From: Paracoccaceae bacterium | GTDB lineage: Bacteria; Pseudomonadota; Alphaproteobacteria; Rhodobacterales; Rhodobacteraceae | Assembly (NCBI GenBank): GCA_014359745.1 | Contig: JACIYW010000009.1 | Location: 1-35,972 of the forward strand | Length of the DNA stretch: 35,972 nt | Direction of reading: 5' to 3' | Shown here: piece after piece, positions 1 through 7,957 of the stretch | Layout: the number at the start of each line of letters is the position of its first letter | Numbering within the stretch: position 1 is the first letter of the stretch | Made by a program: the position numbers and the translations under genes | Notes under the pieces: generated by a model | Told to the model about the DNA's origin: nothing | The model's input: the letters and a program-made list of their open reading frames with translations, nothing else | The model's database searches: none

Positions 1-2
1 AT

Positions 3-452
3 CTGCGCGACGATGCGATCCGGTTTTGCCAAGAGGCGCGCCGTCTGCGCCCCGACATGGTGTTCGGCGCCGATATCATCGCCGGTTTCCCGACCGAGAC
101 CGAGGCGATGTTCGAGAACTCGGTCCGGCTGGTCGAGGATTGCGGGCTGACCTGGCTGCATGTGTTTCCCTATAGCGCGCGCAAGGGCACGCCGGCGGCG
201 CGCATGCCCGCGGTTTCGGGGGCGGCGATCAAGGAACGGGCATCGCGGCTGCGCGCCCTGGGGGACGCGCGCGCAGCGCTGCATATGGCCGGACAGGTGG
301 GTCGTGAACACCGGGTGCTGATCGAGGGGCCCCGCGCCGGGCGCACCGAACAGTTCGCCGAGGTGGCTTTTGCCAGCGATCAGCCCGAGGGGCAAATCGT
401 ATCGGCGCGAATCACCGGCGTGGCGGCGGGGCGTTTGCAGGCCGGGGCCTGA
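3..452 (+). CDS. mtaB: MtaB-type tRNA methylthiotransferase, C-terminal part (5' end outside window)
   Basis: The reading frame is open from the first bases of the window, so the start lies upstream. The visible 149 residues match the end of the radical-SAM methylthiotransferase family: the stretch RPDMVFGADIIAGFPTETE is typical of the radical SAM core, and it is followed by a TRAM-like tail with EHRVLIEG and the closing beta strands. In the family, MtaB (YqeV) adds a methylthio group to threonylcarbamoyl-adenosine 37 of tRNAs. MiaB is the main alternative. The HVFPYSARKGTPAARMP segment and short tail fit MtaB better, but the diagnostic N-terminal cysteines are not in view. Confidence 0.85.
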   Translation: MRDDAIRFCQEARRLRPDMVFGADIIAGFPTETEAMFENSVRLVEDCGLTWLHVFPYSARKGTPAARMPAVSGAAIKERASRLRALGDARAALHMAGQVGREHRVLIEGPRAGRTEQFAEVAFASDQPEGQIVSARITGVAAGRLQAGA

Positions 453-460
453 GGCGCCGT

Positions 461-561
461 CTACAGTGTTTCGGCTTTTCCATGAATCGGCGGAAACGCT
501 GTAGGGTGTTGATCTGTCGCAATTTCGAACCGAAAAAGTCTATCAACTTTTTCTGAAATTG
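461..561. repeat. Two adjacent imperfect palindromes in the mtaB downstream gap
   Basis: CTACAGTGTTTC (461-472) pairs with GAAACGCTGTAG (493-504) with one mismatch. A few bases on, CAATTTC...GAAAAAGT (520-539) pairs with ACTTTTTC.GAAATTG (546-561). Neither has a T-tract, and the sequence is AT-richer than the flanking genes. This resembles REP-like extragenic palindromes. The function is unknown. The rest of the 453-768 gap holds only the terminator at 644-680 and no credible gene. Confidence 0.5.
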
Positions 562-643
562 CTTTAGGCCAAGCTTGGACCATCGGTTTTCGGCTGGCGA
601 GCGGCGTTCAATTTTCGGGAAGGGTATATGGGGGATATTTATC

Positions 644-680
644 CCCGAACCCGCCAAGGTATTGAGCGGGTTCGGGTTTT
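644..680 (+). terminator. Rho-independent terminator candidate
   Basis: A perfect 11-bp stem, CCCGAACCCGC (644-654) with GCGGGTTCGGG (666-676), closes an 11-nt loop and is followed by TTTT (677-680). It lies about 190 bp after mtaB and about 90 bp before the converging stop of the L,D-transpeptidase gene, so it most likely ends plus-strand transcription. Confidence 0.65.
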
Positions 681-768
681 CACTGTCCCTTTTGGGGAAA
701 TCTTATCCCCATCCGGGCGGGAACACAATTGTGACGATTTCACGATGGTTGCCTGGGGGCGAGCGGTG

Positions 769-1371
769 TCAAATCAGCAACACCTGCGTGCCGACATTGG
801 CGCGGCCGAACAGGTCGGCGATATGTTCGTTGTAAAGGCCGATACAGCCGTTCGACGAACGGCGGCCGATCTTGCGCGTATCATGGGTGCCGTGGATGCG
901 GTAATATTGCCACGACAGATACAGCGCATGGGTGCCCATCGGGTTTTCCGGGCCCGCCGGGATGAAATCGGGCCATTCGGGATTGCGCCTTTTCATGGCC
1001 GGGGTGGGGGCCCATGTCGGCCCCTCGACCTTGCGGATGACGCTGGTGCTGCCGCGGCGCGTCAGGTCATCGGACATCGGCACCGACGAAGGGTAAAGTT
1101 TGTAGGTCTGCCCATCCTCGCTCCAGAAATGGACGGCGCGGCTTTCGATATCGACCAGGATCGCGCCCTTGCGCAGGGTGCTGAAATAGGGCTGCCAATC
1201 AAGGGTGCGGAAGGCCGAGGCGTTGCGCCGCACCGATTGCACATCCTGTTCGATTTCGACGGTGTTGGCCATCGGCTGGGCGAGCGCGGGCATTGCCAGG
1301 CCGCTGGCCATGGCGGCCCCGCCGCCAAGAAACACCCGCCGAGAGAAATTTGAAAAATTGTCGCTGCCCAT
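769..1371 (-). CDS. Tat-exported L,D-transpeptidase (YkuD domain)
   Basis: The 200-residue protein starts with a twin-arginine signal (SRRVFLGGG, hydrophobic stretch, PALAQP), so it should act in the periplasm. The C-terminal half carries the YkuD signature: HGTHDTRKIG, then SSNGCIGLYNEH, with the catalytic Cys in GCI. L,D-transpeptidases of this family make 3-3 peptidoglycan cross-links or attach proteins to the wall. The usual Arg of GCIRL is Gly here. An AAGGAG motif a few bases upstream of ATG at 1371 supports the start. It is divergent from the CAP lipoprotein gene. Confidence 0.85.
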   Translation of the reverse strand: MGSDNFSNFSRRVFLGGGAAMASGLAMPALAQPMANTVEIEQDVQSVRRNASAFRTLDWQPYFSTLRKGAILVDIESRAVHFWSEDGQTYKLYPSSVPMSDDLTRRGSTSVIRKVEGPTWAPTPAMKRRNPEWPDFIPAGPENPMGTHALYLSWQYYRIHGTHDTRKIGRRSSNGCIGLYNEHIADLFGRANVGTQVLLI

Positions 1372-1536
1372 AGCGTTCTCCTTCGATGCCGAGAGGGATC
1401 ATCGTGATATCTTACGATTTTGATGTGGCAATTACAAATCAAACCCCTTGCTGTTGGCGGTTTATCGCGCGAAGGGTTTGTGCCCGCGGGCGCGCCGATG
1501 TAATGAGGGCAGGATTTTGTGTGATGGACCCCCCGA

Positions 1537-2082
1537 ATGATGAAACCTTCTGGAATTTTTCTGATTATTTGCCTTGGGCTGTCGGCCTGCGCAGCGCCGC
1601 CAGAGGTAAAATACGGGACCGATGGCAAGCCGTTGCCACGGGTCTATCGGTTGAAAGAGTCGCAGTTGGGCGAAATTCAGCTTCGAATGCTGGACGGCGT
1701 CAACGCGCTGCGTGGCGCGGCCGGGTCGGGCCCGCTGCGCCTGAATGCCGCGCTTAATGCCGCCGCAGCGACCCATTCGCGCGACATGTCCTTGCAGAAC
1801 CGGCCCTGGCACTTTGGCTCGGACGGGTCATCGCCCATCGACCGGGTGGCGCGCGCAGGCTATCCCGACGAGTTGAAGGGAGAGCTGATTTCCGAAACCT
1901 ACGAGACAGAGCTGGAAACGCTGGCGGCCTGGGCGGCAAACCCGGTCGAGCGTGAAATCCTGCTGGACCCGGCGGCGCAGGAAATGGGCTTTGCCTATTT
2001 CCAGGAACCAAGCGGCAAGCTGTGGTGGACGCTGGTCACTGGCGGGCCCGATTCAATATCGACGGTCGGTGCGACCAATTGA
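1537..2082 (+). CDS. CAP-domain (SCP/PR-1-like) lipoprotein
   Basis: This is a 181-residue protein with a lipoprotein signal peptide: hydrophobic GIFLIICLGL followed by the lipobox LSAC, with the acylated Cys at about residue 18. The mature part shows the CAP fold: LDGVNALRGAAGSGPLRLNAALNAAAATHSRDM near residues 53-86, a HFG motif and a closing WWTLVTGG strand. Bacterial CAP lipoproteins are mostly uncharacterised. The site between two L,D-transpeptidase genes suggests an envelope role, which is an inference. ATGs at 1537 and 1540 are both possible; no strong ribosome site is seen. Confidence 0.78.
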   Translation: MMKPSGIFLIICLGLSACAAPPEVKYGTDGKPLPRVYRLKESQLGEIQLRMLDGVNALRGAAGSGPLRLNAALNAAAATHSRDMSLQNRPWHFGSDGSSPIDRVARAGYPDELKGELISETYETELETLAAWAANPVEREILLDPAAQEMGFAYFQEPSGKLWWTLVTGGPDSISTVGATN

Positions 2083-2084
2083 AC

Positions 2085-2103
2085 GGGCAAGCCAGAATTG
2101 CCC
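2085..2103. terminator. Small hairpin between convergent genes
   Basis: GGGCAA (2085-2090) pairs with TTGCCC (2098-2103) around a 7-nt loop, immediately after the CAP lipoprotein stop and before the converging L,D-transpeptidase stop at 2132. It has no T-tract, so termination is only suggested by position. Confidence 0.35.
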
Positions 2104-2131
2104 ATTCGTCGGTTTCGCGTAGCGATGCCGG

Positions 2132-2632
2132 TCAGGCGGTGACGTTGATCGGGGTGCCGGTGCGCACCATCGCGTAGATTTCTTCAATCTCGGGATTGGT
2201 CACGGCGATGCAGCCCCATGTCCAGTCGGGTTTGCTGACGCCGGTGGGGGGGTGGCCGTGGATGAAGATGTCGCCGCCCGGCGACCTGCCGACAGCGCGC
2301 GCCAGGGCGATATCGTGATGGTTCGGGTAAGATATTCCAAGCGCCAGGTGGTATTTGCTTTGGGGGTTGCGGCGATCGATGACATAGGGCCCTTCGGGGG
2401 TGCGGCCGTCCCCCTCGAACCGTTTGTGACCTTCGGGGTTGAAGCCAAGGGCGATGTGGTAAAGCTTGAGCACCTTGTCGCGATGCAGAAGCATCAAGCG
2501 CCGGTTGGTCTTTTCGACATGGATGCGCGTGACCTCTGGTCCGGTATAGGCGCGGGTGGGATAGGTGTTTCTACCGCAGGCGGCAAGCGTAGCCGCCGCC
2601 CCGGCCAGAAGGATCTGTCGTCTGGTCTGCAT
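2132..2632 (-). CDS. L,D-transpeptidase lipoprotein (YkuD domain)
   Basis: The 166-residue protein begins MQTRRQILLAGAAATLAAC, which combines a Tat-like RR motif with a lipobox (LAAC), so it is probably an exported lipoprotein. The YkuD catalytic block is intact: IFIHGHPP near residue 126, then WTWGCIAVTNPEIEEIY with the nucleophilic Cys. It belongs to the group often annotated as murein L,D-transpeptidase YafK/ErfK-like. The ATG at 2632 is preferred over the in-frame GTG at 2638, because a GGGGCAG stretch lies just upstream of it. Confidence 0.83.
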   Translation of the reverse strand: MQTRRQILLAGAAATLAACGRNTYPTRAYTGPEVTRIHVEKTNRRLMLLHRDKVLKLYHIALGFNPEGHKRFEGDGRTPEGPYVIDRRNPQSKYHLALGISYPNHHDIALARAVGRSPGGDIFIHGHPPTGVSKPDWTWGCIAVTNPEIEEIYAMVRTGTPINVTA

Positions 2633-2657
2633 GTTCACTGCCCCGAAAGTCTTGTTG

Positions 2658-2681
2658 TTTTCCTGATATCATACAGGAAAA
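2658..2681. repeat. Perfect 8-bp inverted repeat upstream of the L,D-transpeptidase
   Basis: TTTTCCTG (2658-2665) pairs with CAGGAAAA (2674-2681) around ATATCATA. It lies 26 bp upstream of the ATG at 2632, where an operator would be expected, and also just after the ion channel gene ends. A regulatory role is only a guess. Confidence 0.35.
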
Positions 2682-2727
2682 CCGCAGAAAGTGAATCCCA
2701 ACTTGCGGGGCAATTCTCAATTTTGGG

Positions 2728-3510
2728 TTACTTTGGGGGATCGATTTGCGACAGCCGCGCCTCGATCGCGGCAAGGCGGGCGAGAACCTCGTCGCGGTAG
2801 GCGGCGTTCGATTTCTTTTCCTCTTCGTTATGGGCGTCCTGCATCGAGTTGACTATCAGGCCGACCAGAAGGTTCACCACCGCAAAGGTGGTGATCAGGA
2901 TGAACGGCACGAAAAACGCCCAGGCATGGGGATATTGCACCATCACCGGGCGCACGATGCCCATCGACCAGGATTCCAGCGTCATGATCTGGAACAGCGA
3001 ATAGGCGGAATTGCCAAGGGTGCCGAACCATTCATCGAAGGCATCCCCAAAGAGTTCGGTGGCCAGCACCGAACCGATGTAAAAGATCATCGACATCAAC
3101 AGCAGCACGCTGCCCATGCCCGGCAGCGCGGTCAGAAACCCCTCGACCACGCGGCGCAGTCTGGGGGCGGCCGAAACCACCCGCAGCACCCGCAGGATGC
3201 GCAGCGCCCGCAGGACCGACAGCGATTGCGCGCCCGGCACGATGGCGATGCCGATGATCACGAAATCGAAGACGTTCCACCCCGAGCGGACGAAACGCAC
3301 CCCCTGCGCAAAGATCTTCAGCCCCAGTTCCAGAATGAAGATCGCGAGGCAAGCGTGATCGAGCGCCACGATCAGCGGACCGAAAGCGGCCATCAGCCGG
3401 TCGGATGTTTCCATGCCCAGAAGCACGGCGTTGAACATGATGACGCCGATGATCGCGTTGCGGATTTTGGGCCGGTCCAGCCACTGATCAATCGACGTAC
3501 GAAGCGACAT
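2728..3510 (-). CDS. Bacterial voltage-gated sodium channel (NaChBac family)
   Basis: The 260-residue protein has the layout of one six-helix voltage-gated channel domain. It carries an S4 segment with regularly spaced arginines (LRALRILRVLRVV), a pore loop with the selectivity filter TLESWS, an S6 helix (LITTFAVVNLLVGLIVNSM) and a charged C-terminal tail predicted to form the coiled coil that assembles tetramers. TLESW is the filter of NaChBac/NavMs-type sodium channels. The start is set at ATG 3510 because a GGGGG ribosome-site candidate precedes it. An earlier in-frame start at 3576 would overlap the upstream methyltransferase by 41 bp. Confidence 0.87.
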   Translation of the reverse strand: MSLRTSIDQWLDRPKIRNAIIGVIMFNAVLLGMETSDRLMAAFGPLIVALDHACLAIFILELGLKIFAQGVRFVRSGWNVFDFVIIGIAIVPGAQSLSVLRALRILRVLRVVSAAPRLRRVVEGFLTALPGMGSVLLLMSMIFYIGSVLATELFGDAFDEWFGTLGNSAYSLFQIMTLESWSMGIVRPVMVQYPHAWAFFVPFILITTFAVVNLLVGLIVNSMQDAHNEEEKKSNAAYRDEVLARLAAIEARLSQIDPPK

Positions 3511-3535
3511 GCCACGGCCCCCTGAAAATCCCCGC

Positions 3536-4783
3536 TCAGCTATCGGCCTTCGAGAAGGCTGCCGCAAGTTCGACATGCGCGGACCAGCGGAATTGGTCGA
3601 TCACCTGTACCCAGTCAAGCACATAGCCACCCTGGGTCAGAATCCTTGCGTCGCGGGCGAAGGTGACGGGGTTGCAGGAAACGGCGGCGATGCGGGGCAC
3701 GGCGCTTTGGGCCAGTTCGCGGCACTGTGCTTCGGCCCCGGCGCGCGGGGGGTCGATGACGACGGCGCCGTAATCAAGTTCGGCGGTCAGCAGCGGGCGG
3801 CGGAAGAGATCGCGCACCTCGGTGGTCAGGGGGCGCAGGCCGGTTGCCTGACGGGCGCCGGTGGCAAGGGCGGTAATCATCGCGGCGTCGCCTTCGACCG
3901 CGTGCACGCGCGCCTGCGTGGCAAGGGGCAGGGCAAAGGTGCCGCAGCCGCTGAACAGATCGGCGATGGTGGCGGGGGGGCCGATGGCGCTGGTGACGGC
4001 GCTGGTAACGGCGGCCAAAAGGGCGGCCTCGCCGTCGGCGGTGGCCTGAAGGAAGGCGCCGGGGGGCGGGGTGACGCGGGCGGGGCCGAAGGGGATCATC
4101 GGCGGGACGGATTGGGAGATCGTCTCTCCCGACCAGGAAAGCCGGGCGAGGCTCGCGCTTTCCACCAGGTGTGCCAGGGTCATCAGGCGGCTGGCCTCGG
4201 GGCTTGGCGCGCCGCTGATGTCAAGGTCAAGGCCGGTATCGGTAAGCGTCAGGGTGAAGGACAGCGTGGTGCTGCGCGAGGCGCAAAGCGCTGTGATCGC
4301 CTCAAGCAGGGGCAGGGCGGCCATCAGATCGGGATGCAGCAGCAGGCAGCCGGGGATTGCCACGATCGTATCCGAAGCGCGGGCATGAAAACCGACGAGC
4401 GCGCCCTTTTTGGTGCGCCGTCCGGCAAGGGTGGCGCGGCGGCGGGCGCGGGCGGGCGAAGTGTGGATCGGGCGAAAGCTGGTGTGCAGGCCCTGGGCGG
4501 CCAGGGCCATGCGCACCACATCGGCTTTCCACGCCGCCACGAAAGCGTCAGAGGCATGTTGCAGCGCGCAACCGCCGCAGGCCCTGGCATGGGGGCAGGG
4601 CGGGCGGATGCGGTAGGGCGCGGGCGTGAGGATTTTCGGCGCGGCGATCCGGCCGTCTGTCACGGTGCCCTCGACCACCTCGCCGGGCAGGGTGGCGGGG
4701 ATATGGACGGGGCCGGGCGCGACCCCATCGCCGCGGTGGTTGAGGCGGGTGATCGTGTGACGGGTGGGGTGATCGGGGGGCAT
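3536..4783 (-). CDS. Class I SAM-dependent RNA methyltransferase, RlmD/TrmA family
   Basis: The 415-residue protein has an N-terminal TRAM-like region and four cysteines placed as for a [4Fe-4S] cluster (C63, C69 and C72 in CPHARACGGC, and C146 in IPGC). A Rossmann SAM site follows (DLFSGCGTFALPL), then IDPPRAGA and the catalytic-Cys motif SCNPVTFARDA. The family makes 5-methyluridine in rRNA or tRNA; RlmD (23S U1939) and RlmC are the closest types, but the exact target cannot be decided from sequence alone. It lies just upstream of the sodium channel gene, probably in one transcript. Confidence 0.87.
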   Translation of the reverse strand: MPPDHPTRHTITRLNHRGDGVAPGPVHIPATLPGEVVEGTVTDGRIAAPKILTPAPYRIRPPCPHARACGGCALQHASDAFVAAWKADVVRMALAAQGLHTSFRPIHTSPARARRRATLAGRRTKKGALVGFHARASDTIVAIPGCLLLHPDLMAALPLLEAITALCASRSTTLSFTLTLTDTGLDLDISGAPSPEASRLMTLAHLVESASLARLSWSGETISQSVPPMIPFGPARVTPPPGAFLQATADGEAALLAAVTSAVTSAIGPPATIADLFSGCGTFALPLATQARVHAVEGDAAMITALATGARQATGLRPLTTEVRDLFRRPLLTAELDYGAVVIDPPRAGAEAQCRELAQSAVPRIAAVSCNPVTFARDARILTQGGYVLDWVQVIDQFRWSAHVELAAAFSKADS

Positions 4784-4811
4784 GGTTGCTTTGCAGGTTG
4801 GGGCGGGATTT

Positions 4812-4874
4812 GAGTATTTGGATCGAGAGGATGGGCGGGTGGCGGTGGAGTTTGAGTATTTTCACCAAGATGAA
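4812..4874. repeat. Two copies of a GAGTATTT extragenic motif
   Basis: TTGAGTATTTGGATCGAGAGG begins near 4810 and the related GAGTATTTTCACCAAGATGAA spans 4854-4874. Both lie in the 110-bp gap between the ABC exporter stop and the rlmD-like start. The second copy matches 10199-10220 and 18371-18392. It is a dispersed motif, not a gene. Confidence 0.6.
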
Positions 4875-4893
4875 ATGGCAGGTTTGTTCTTCG

Positions 4894-6726
4894 TTATTCC
4901 GCGGCGTCGGCCACGCCGATGAAGCCGCCCGACTGGCGGTTCCAGTAGCGGGCGTAAAGGCCATTCTGGGCGAGGAGTTCGTCGTGGCGCCCGGTTTCGA
5001 TGATGCGGCCGTGGTCCATGACGATGATCCGGTCCATGGCGGCGATGGTGGACAGGCGGTGGGCGATGGCGAGCACGGTCTTGCCCTGCATCACGCGGAT
5101 CAGCGCGGTCTGGATCGAGGCCTCGACCTCGGAATCGAGGGCGGATGTGGCCTCGTCCAGCACCAGGATGGGCGCGTCCTTGAGGAAGGCGCGGGCAAGC
5201 GCGATGCGCTGGCGCTGGCCGCCGGAAAGTTTCACGCCGCGTTCGCCAAGGTGGGCGTCATAGCCTGAACGGCCGAAGTGATCCTTCATGCCTTTGATGA
5301 AGCCGTGGGCCTCTGCCTGTCTGGCGGCGGCGATCACGTCGTCCATACTGGCGCCGGGCCGACCGTAAAGGATGTTGTCGCGGGCGGAGCGGTTGAACAG
5401 CGCGGTTTCCTGGGTGACGGTGGCGATCTGGCGGCGCAGGCTGGCCTGGGTTACGTCGCGCAGGTCGTGGCCGTCGATCAGGATGCGGCCCTGTTCGGGA
5501 TCGTAGAGGCGCAGCAACAGCGCGATCAGCGTCGATTTTCCCGCCCCCGAGGCGCCGACGATGCCGATCTTTTCCCCGGCGGGGATGGTCAGGCTGACGG
5601 CATCGATGCCGCCTTCGCGGCGCCCGTAGGCAAAGCTGACGGCTTTGAACGTGATGGTGCCGGTGGCCTTTGGCAGTGGCCGGGCATCGGGGCTGTCGGG
5701 CAGGCTGTGGGGCGGGGTGAGGGTGCGGATGCCATCTTCGATTTCGCCGACATTGGCGTAGATCGCCATCAGGACGAAGCTGACCCAGCCGGTCATCTGC
5801 GCGATGCGCAGCGCAATCGCGCCCGCCGCGGCGATATCGCCCGGCGATGCCGCGCCGCGTGTCCAGAGCACAAGCGTGCCGCCGACAAGCACGACGGGCA
5901 GGAGCCCCGCGAGCACCATCAGCGCCAGCCGGAACCAGGCAGACACCACGCCGAAATCCACCGTGCGGTCGCGGTAGGTCTGCATGGTGTCGAGGGCGGC
6001 GCCATCCTCGTGTTCGGCATTGGCGAAAAGTTTCACGGTCTTGATGTTGGTGATCGTGTCCACCACCTGCCCGGTCACCATCGCCCGCGCCCCGGCGCGC
6101 GCCATCGAGGTGCGGCGCACGCGGGGCAGGAAGGCCTTGATCAGCAGGAAATAGGCGGCCAGCCAGAAGGTCAGCGCGACCGCGATCCAGATGTTGATCG
6201 AGACAAGGAACAGCGCCGAACCGATCAGCGAGGCCAGCGAAAACGAGATGACGTTGACGCTTTCGCTGATCACGTCGGTGACGGCGCGCGCGGTTTGCAT
6301 CTGTTTTTGCGCGATGCGGCCGGCGAAATCATTGTCGAAGAACGTTACCGCCTGACCCAGCGTGAAACGGTGCAGGCGCGACAGCACCAGTGGCATCAGG
6401 TTGGGCGCGATGACGATCGAATTCATCGCCGCCATCGCCGATGACGCAATCGGGCGCAGCAGGATGAAGAACACCGCAAACCCGGCCAGAAGCAGCCAGT
6501 TCCGCGCAAAGAACACCGCCGGATCATGGGCAAGTGCGGTGTCGATCACATGGCCAAGCACCAGCGCGCTGAGCACCTCGAACACGCCCGCGATGGCCGA
6601 GACGCCGGAGGCCAGCAGCACGACGGGCCACGACCCTTCCAGCGCCCAACGCAGAAAGGCCCAGAGGCTGCGCGGTGGCGTGCCCTCGGCGGGGCGGAAC
6701 GGGTTTATGAGGCCTGCGATCTGCAT
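4894..6726 (-). CDS. ABC exporter, fused membrane and ATPase domains (MsbA/multidrug type)
   Basis: The 610-residue half-transporter has an N-terminal six-helix membrane domain (about residues 25-320) and a C-terminal ATPase. The ATPase shows Walker A GASGAGKST, signature LSGGQRQRIALARA, Walker B ILVLDEATSALD and the H-loop in AIAHRLST. It would work as a homodimer in the inner membrane; the substrate is unknown. The start is placed at ATG 6726 (MQIAGLINPFRP). The longer frame back to 6873 would run into the end of cca and adds a sequence with no family resemblance. Confidence 0.88.
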   Translation of the reverse strand: MQIAGLINPFRPAEGTPPRSLWAFLRWALEGSWPVVLLASGVSAIAGVFEVLSALVLGHVIDTALAHDPAVFFARNWLLLAGFAVFFILLRPIASSAMAAMNSIVIAPNLMPLVLSRLHRFTLGQAVTFFDNDFAGRIAQKQMQTARAVTDVISESVNVISFSLASLIGSALFLVSINIWIAVALTFWLAAYFLLIKAFLPRVRRTSMARAGARAMVTGQVVDTITNIKTVKLFANAEHEDGAALDTMQTYRDRTVDFGVVSAWFRLALMVLAGLLPVVLVGGTLVLWTRGAASPGDIAAAGAIALRIAQMTGWVSFVLMAIYANVGEIEDGIRTLTPPHSLPDSPDARPLPKATGTITFKAVSFAYGRREGGIDAVSLTIPAGEKIGIVGASGAGKSTLIALLLRLYDPEQGRILIDGHDLRDVTQASLRRQIATVTQETALFNRSARDNILYGRPGASMDDVIAAARQAEAHGFIKGMKDHFGRSGYDAHLGERGVKLSGGQRQRIALARAFLKDAPILVLDEATSALDSEVEASIQTALIRVMQGKTVLAIAHRLSTIAAMDRIIVMDHGRIIETGRHDELLAQNGLYARYWNRQSGGFIGVADAAE

Positions 6727-6814
6727 AGGTGATCCGTCTGGGAAGGGGCATATGCCCGCGATATAGGGTGCCCGCCGGTCAAGGGAAACCGGCGCGCCGA
6801 TCTGTGCCGGTCCG

Positions 6815-7957
6815 TCAGGCCAGCAGATCGTCCCGGCCAAGGGTAAAGCCAGAGGCGATCCAGCGATCTTCAAGGGCGGTCAGCCGCGCGCCAAGGGCCG
6901 CGCCCTGAACCCCCGGCATCAGATCGGCGGCGCTGACGGGAAAGGTGGCGGAGGCGCCGCGCGCGATGTCTGCCTGCCAGTTGGGGGGCGGCGGGCTTTG
7001 CATCAGGGCGGCGCGCACCAGCACGATATCGGTGGCCGTCGCCTGCCCGTGGCGATAGCCAAGTTCGGCCGCGGCGCACGGGCTTTCGGCGCCGCTGCGG
7101 ATCAGATCAAGGTGGCGCGCATCGGCTTTTGACAGGCGCAGCGCCTGCCCGACATCCGCGCCGCCCAACGAGGCCAGGCGGCGGCGCCAGTCGGGGGCAA
7201 GGCCGCCCTCAAGATGCACCAGAACCGGCAGCGCGCCGGCCTCGGCCCCCGGCAAGACCTGCGCAAGAACACCCGCCGCCTGCATCGAGGCAACAGCGGG
7301 GGCGGGATCGGGCGCGGCCAGCAGCTTGCGCATCTCGGCCCCGATGCGTTCGCGCGACAGGCGGGGCAGGCCCCCGGCGTGGGCGGCGCAGGCGGCCAGA
7401 CCTTCGGCATCAAGCCCGCGCGCGGGGTCGCCATACCAGGCGTGAAACCGGAAAAACCGCAGGATGCGCAGGTAATCCTCGCGGATGCGGGCATTGGCAT
7501 CGCCGACAAAGCGCACGCGCCGGTTTTCCAGATCGGGCAGGCCGCCAAGCGGGTCGATCACCGTGCCGTCGGCCTGGGCATAAAGCGCGTTCATGGTGAA
7601 ATCGCGGCGCGCGGCATCCTCGGCCAGGTCATCCGACCAGGCGACGGTGGCGTGGCGGCCGTGAGTTTTCACATCGCGGCGCAGGGTTGTCACCTCATGC
7701 GGCAGGCCGCCCGCGATCACGGTGATGGTGCCGTGATCGATGCCGGTCGGCACCGGCCGCAGGCCCGCCGCCTGCGCCAGATCCATCACCCGTTCGGGGC
7801 GCGCATCGGTGGCAATGTCGATATCCGCGACCGGCATTCCCAAAAGCGCGTTGCGCACGCAGCCCCCGACCAGCAGCGCCAGATGCCCCGCATCGGTCAG
7901 CATGGCGCAGACCGCCTGTGTTTCGTCGCGGGTCAGCCAGGGGCCGCTGACCTTCAT
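6815..7957 (-). CDS. cca: CCA tRNA nucleotidyltransferase
   Basis: The 380-residue class II enzyme adds or repairs the 3' CCA end of tRNAs. The nucleotidyltransferase core is clear: VGGCVRNALLG, then DIDIAT with the metal-binding aspartates, RRDFTMNALY, and RILRFFRFHAWYG at the start of the neck domain. The C-terminal part is the shorter alphaproteobacterial form. Its ATG overlaps the Nudix stop by ATGA (7954-7957), indicating translational coupling with the upstream Nudix gene. Confidence 0.93.
   Translation of the reverse strand: MKVSGPWLTRDETQAVCAMLTDAGHLALLVGGCVRNALLGMPVADIDIATDARPERVMDLAQAAGLRPVPTGIDHGTITVIAGGLPHEVTTLRRDVKTHGRHATVAWSDDLAEDAARRDFTMNALYAQADGTVIDPLGGLPDLENRRVRFVGDANARIREDYLRILRFFRFHAWYGDPARGLDAEGLAACAAHAGGLPRLSRERIGAEMRKLLAAPDPAPAVASMQAAGVLAQVLPGAEAGALPVLVHLEGGLAPDWRRRLASLGGADVGQALRLSKADARHLDLIRSGAESPCAAAELGYRHGQATATDIVLVRAALMQSPPPPNWQADIARGASATFPVSAADLMPGVQGAALGARLTALEDRWIASGFTLGRDDLLA

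Noticed and set aside
509-522. TTGATctgtCGCAA as an FNR/NNR box
   Set aside because: The second half-site is poor, it lies inside a palindromic repeat, and no nearby gene is expected in an NO or oxygen regulon.
3509-4813. 434-residue plus-strand frame opposite the RlmD-like gene
   Set aside because: Gly/Ala-rich antisense shadow; the minus-strand gene has all Fe-S and SAM motifs.
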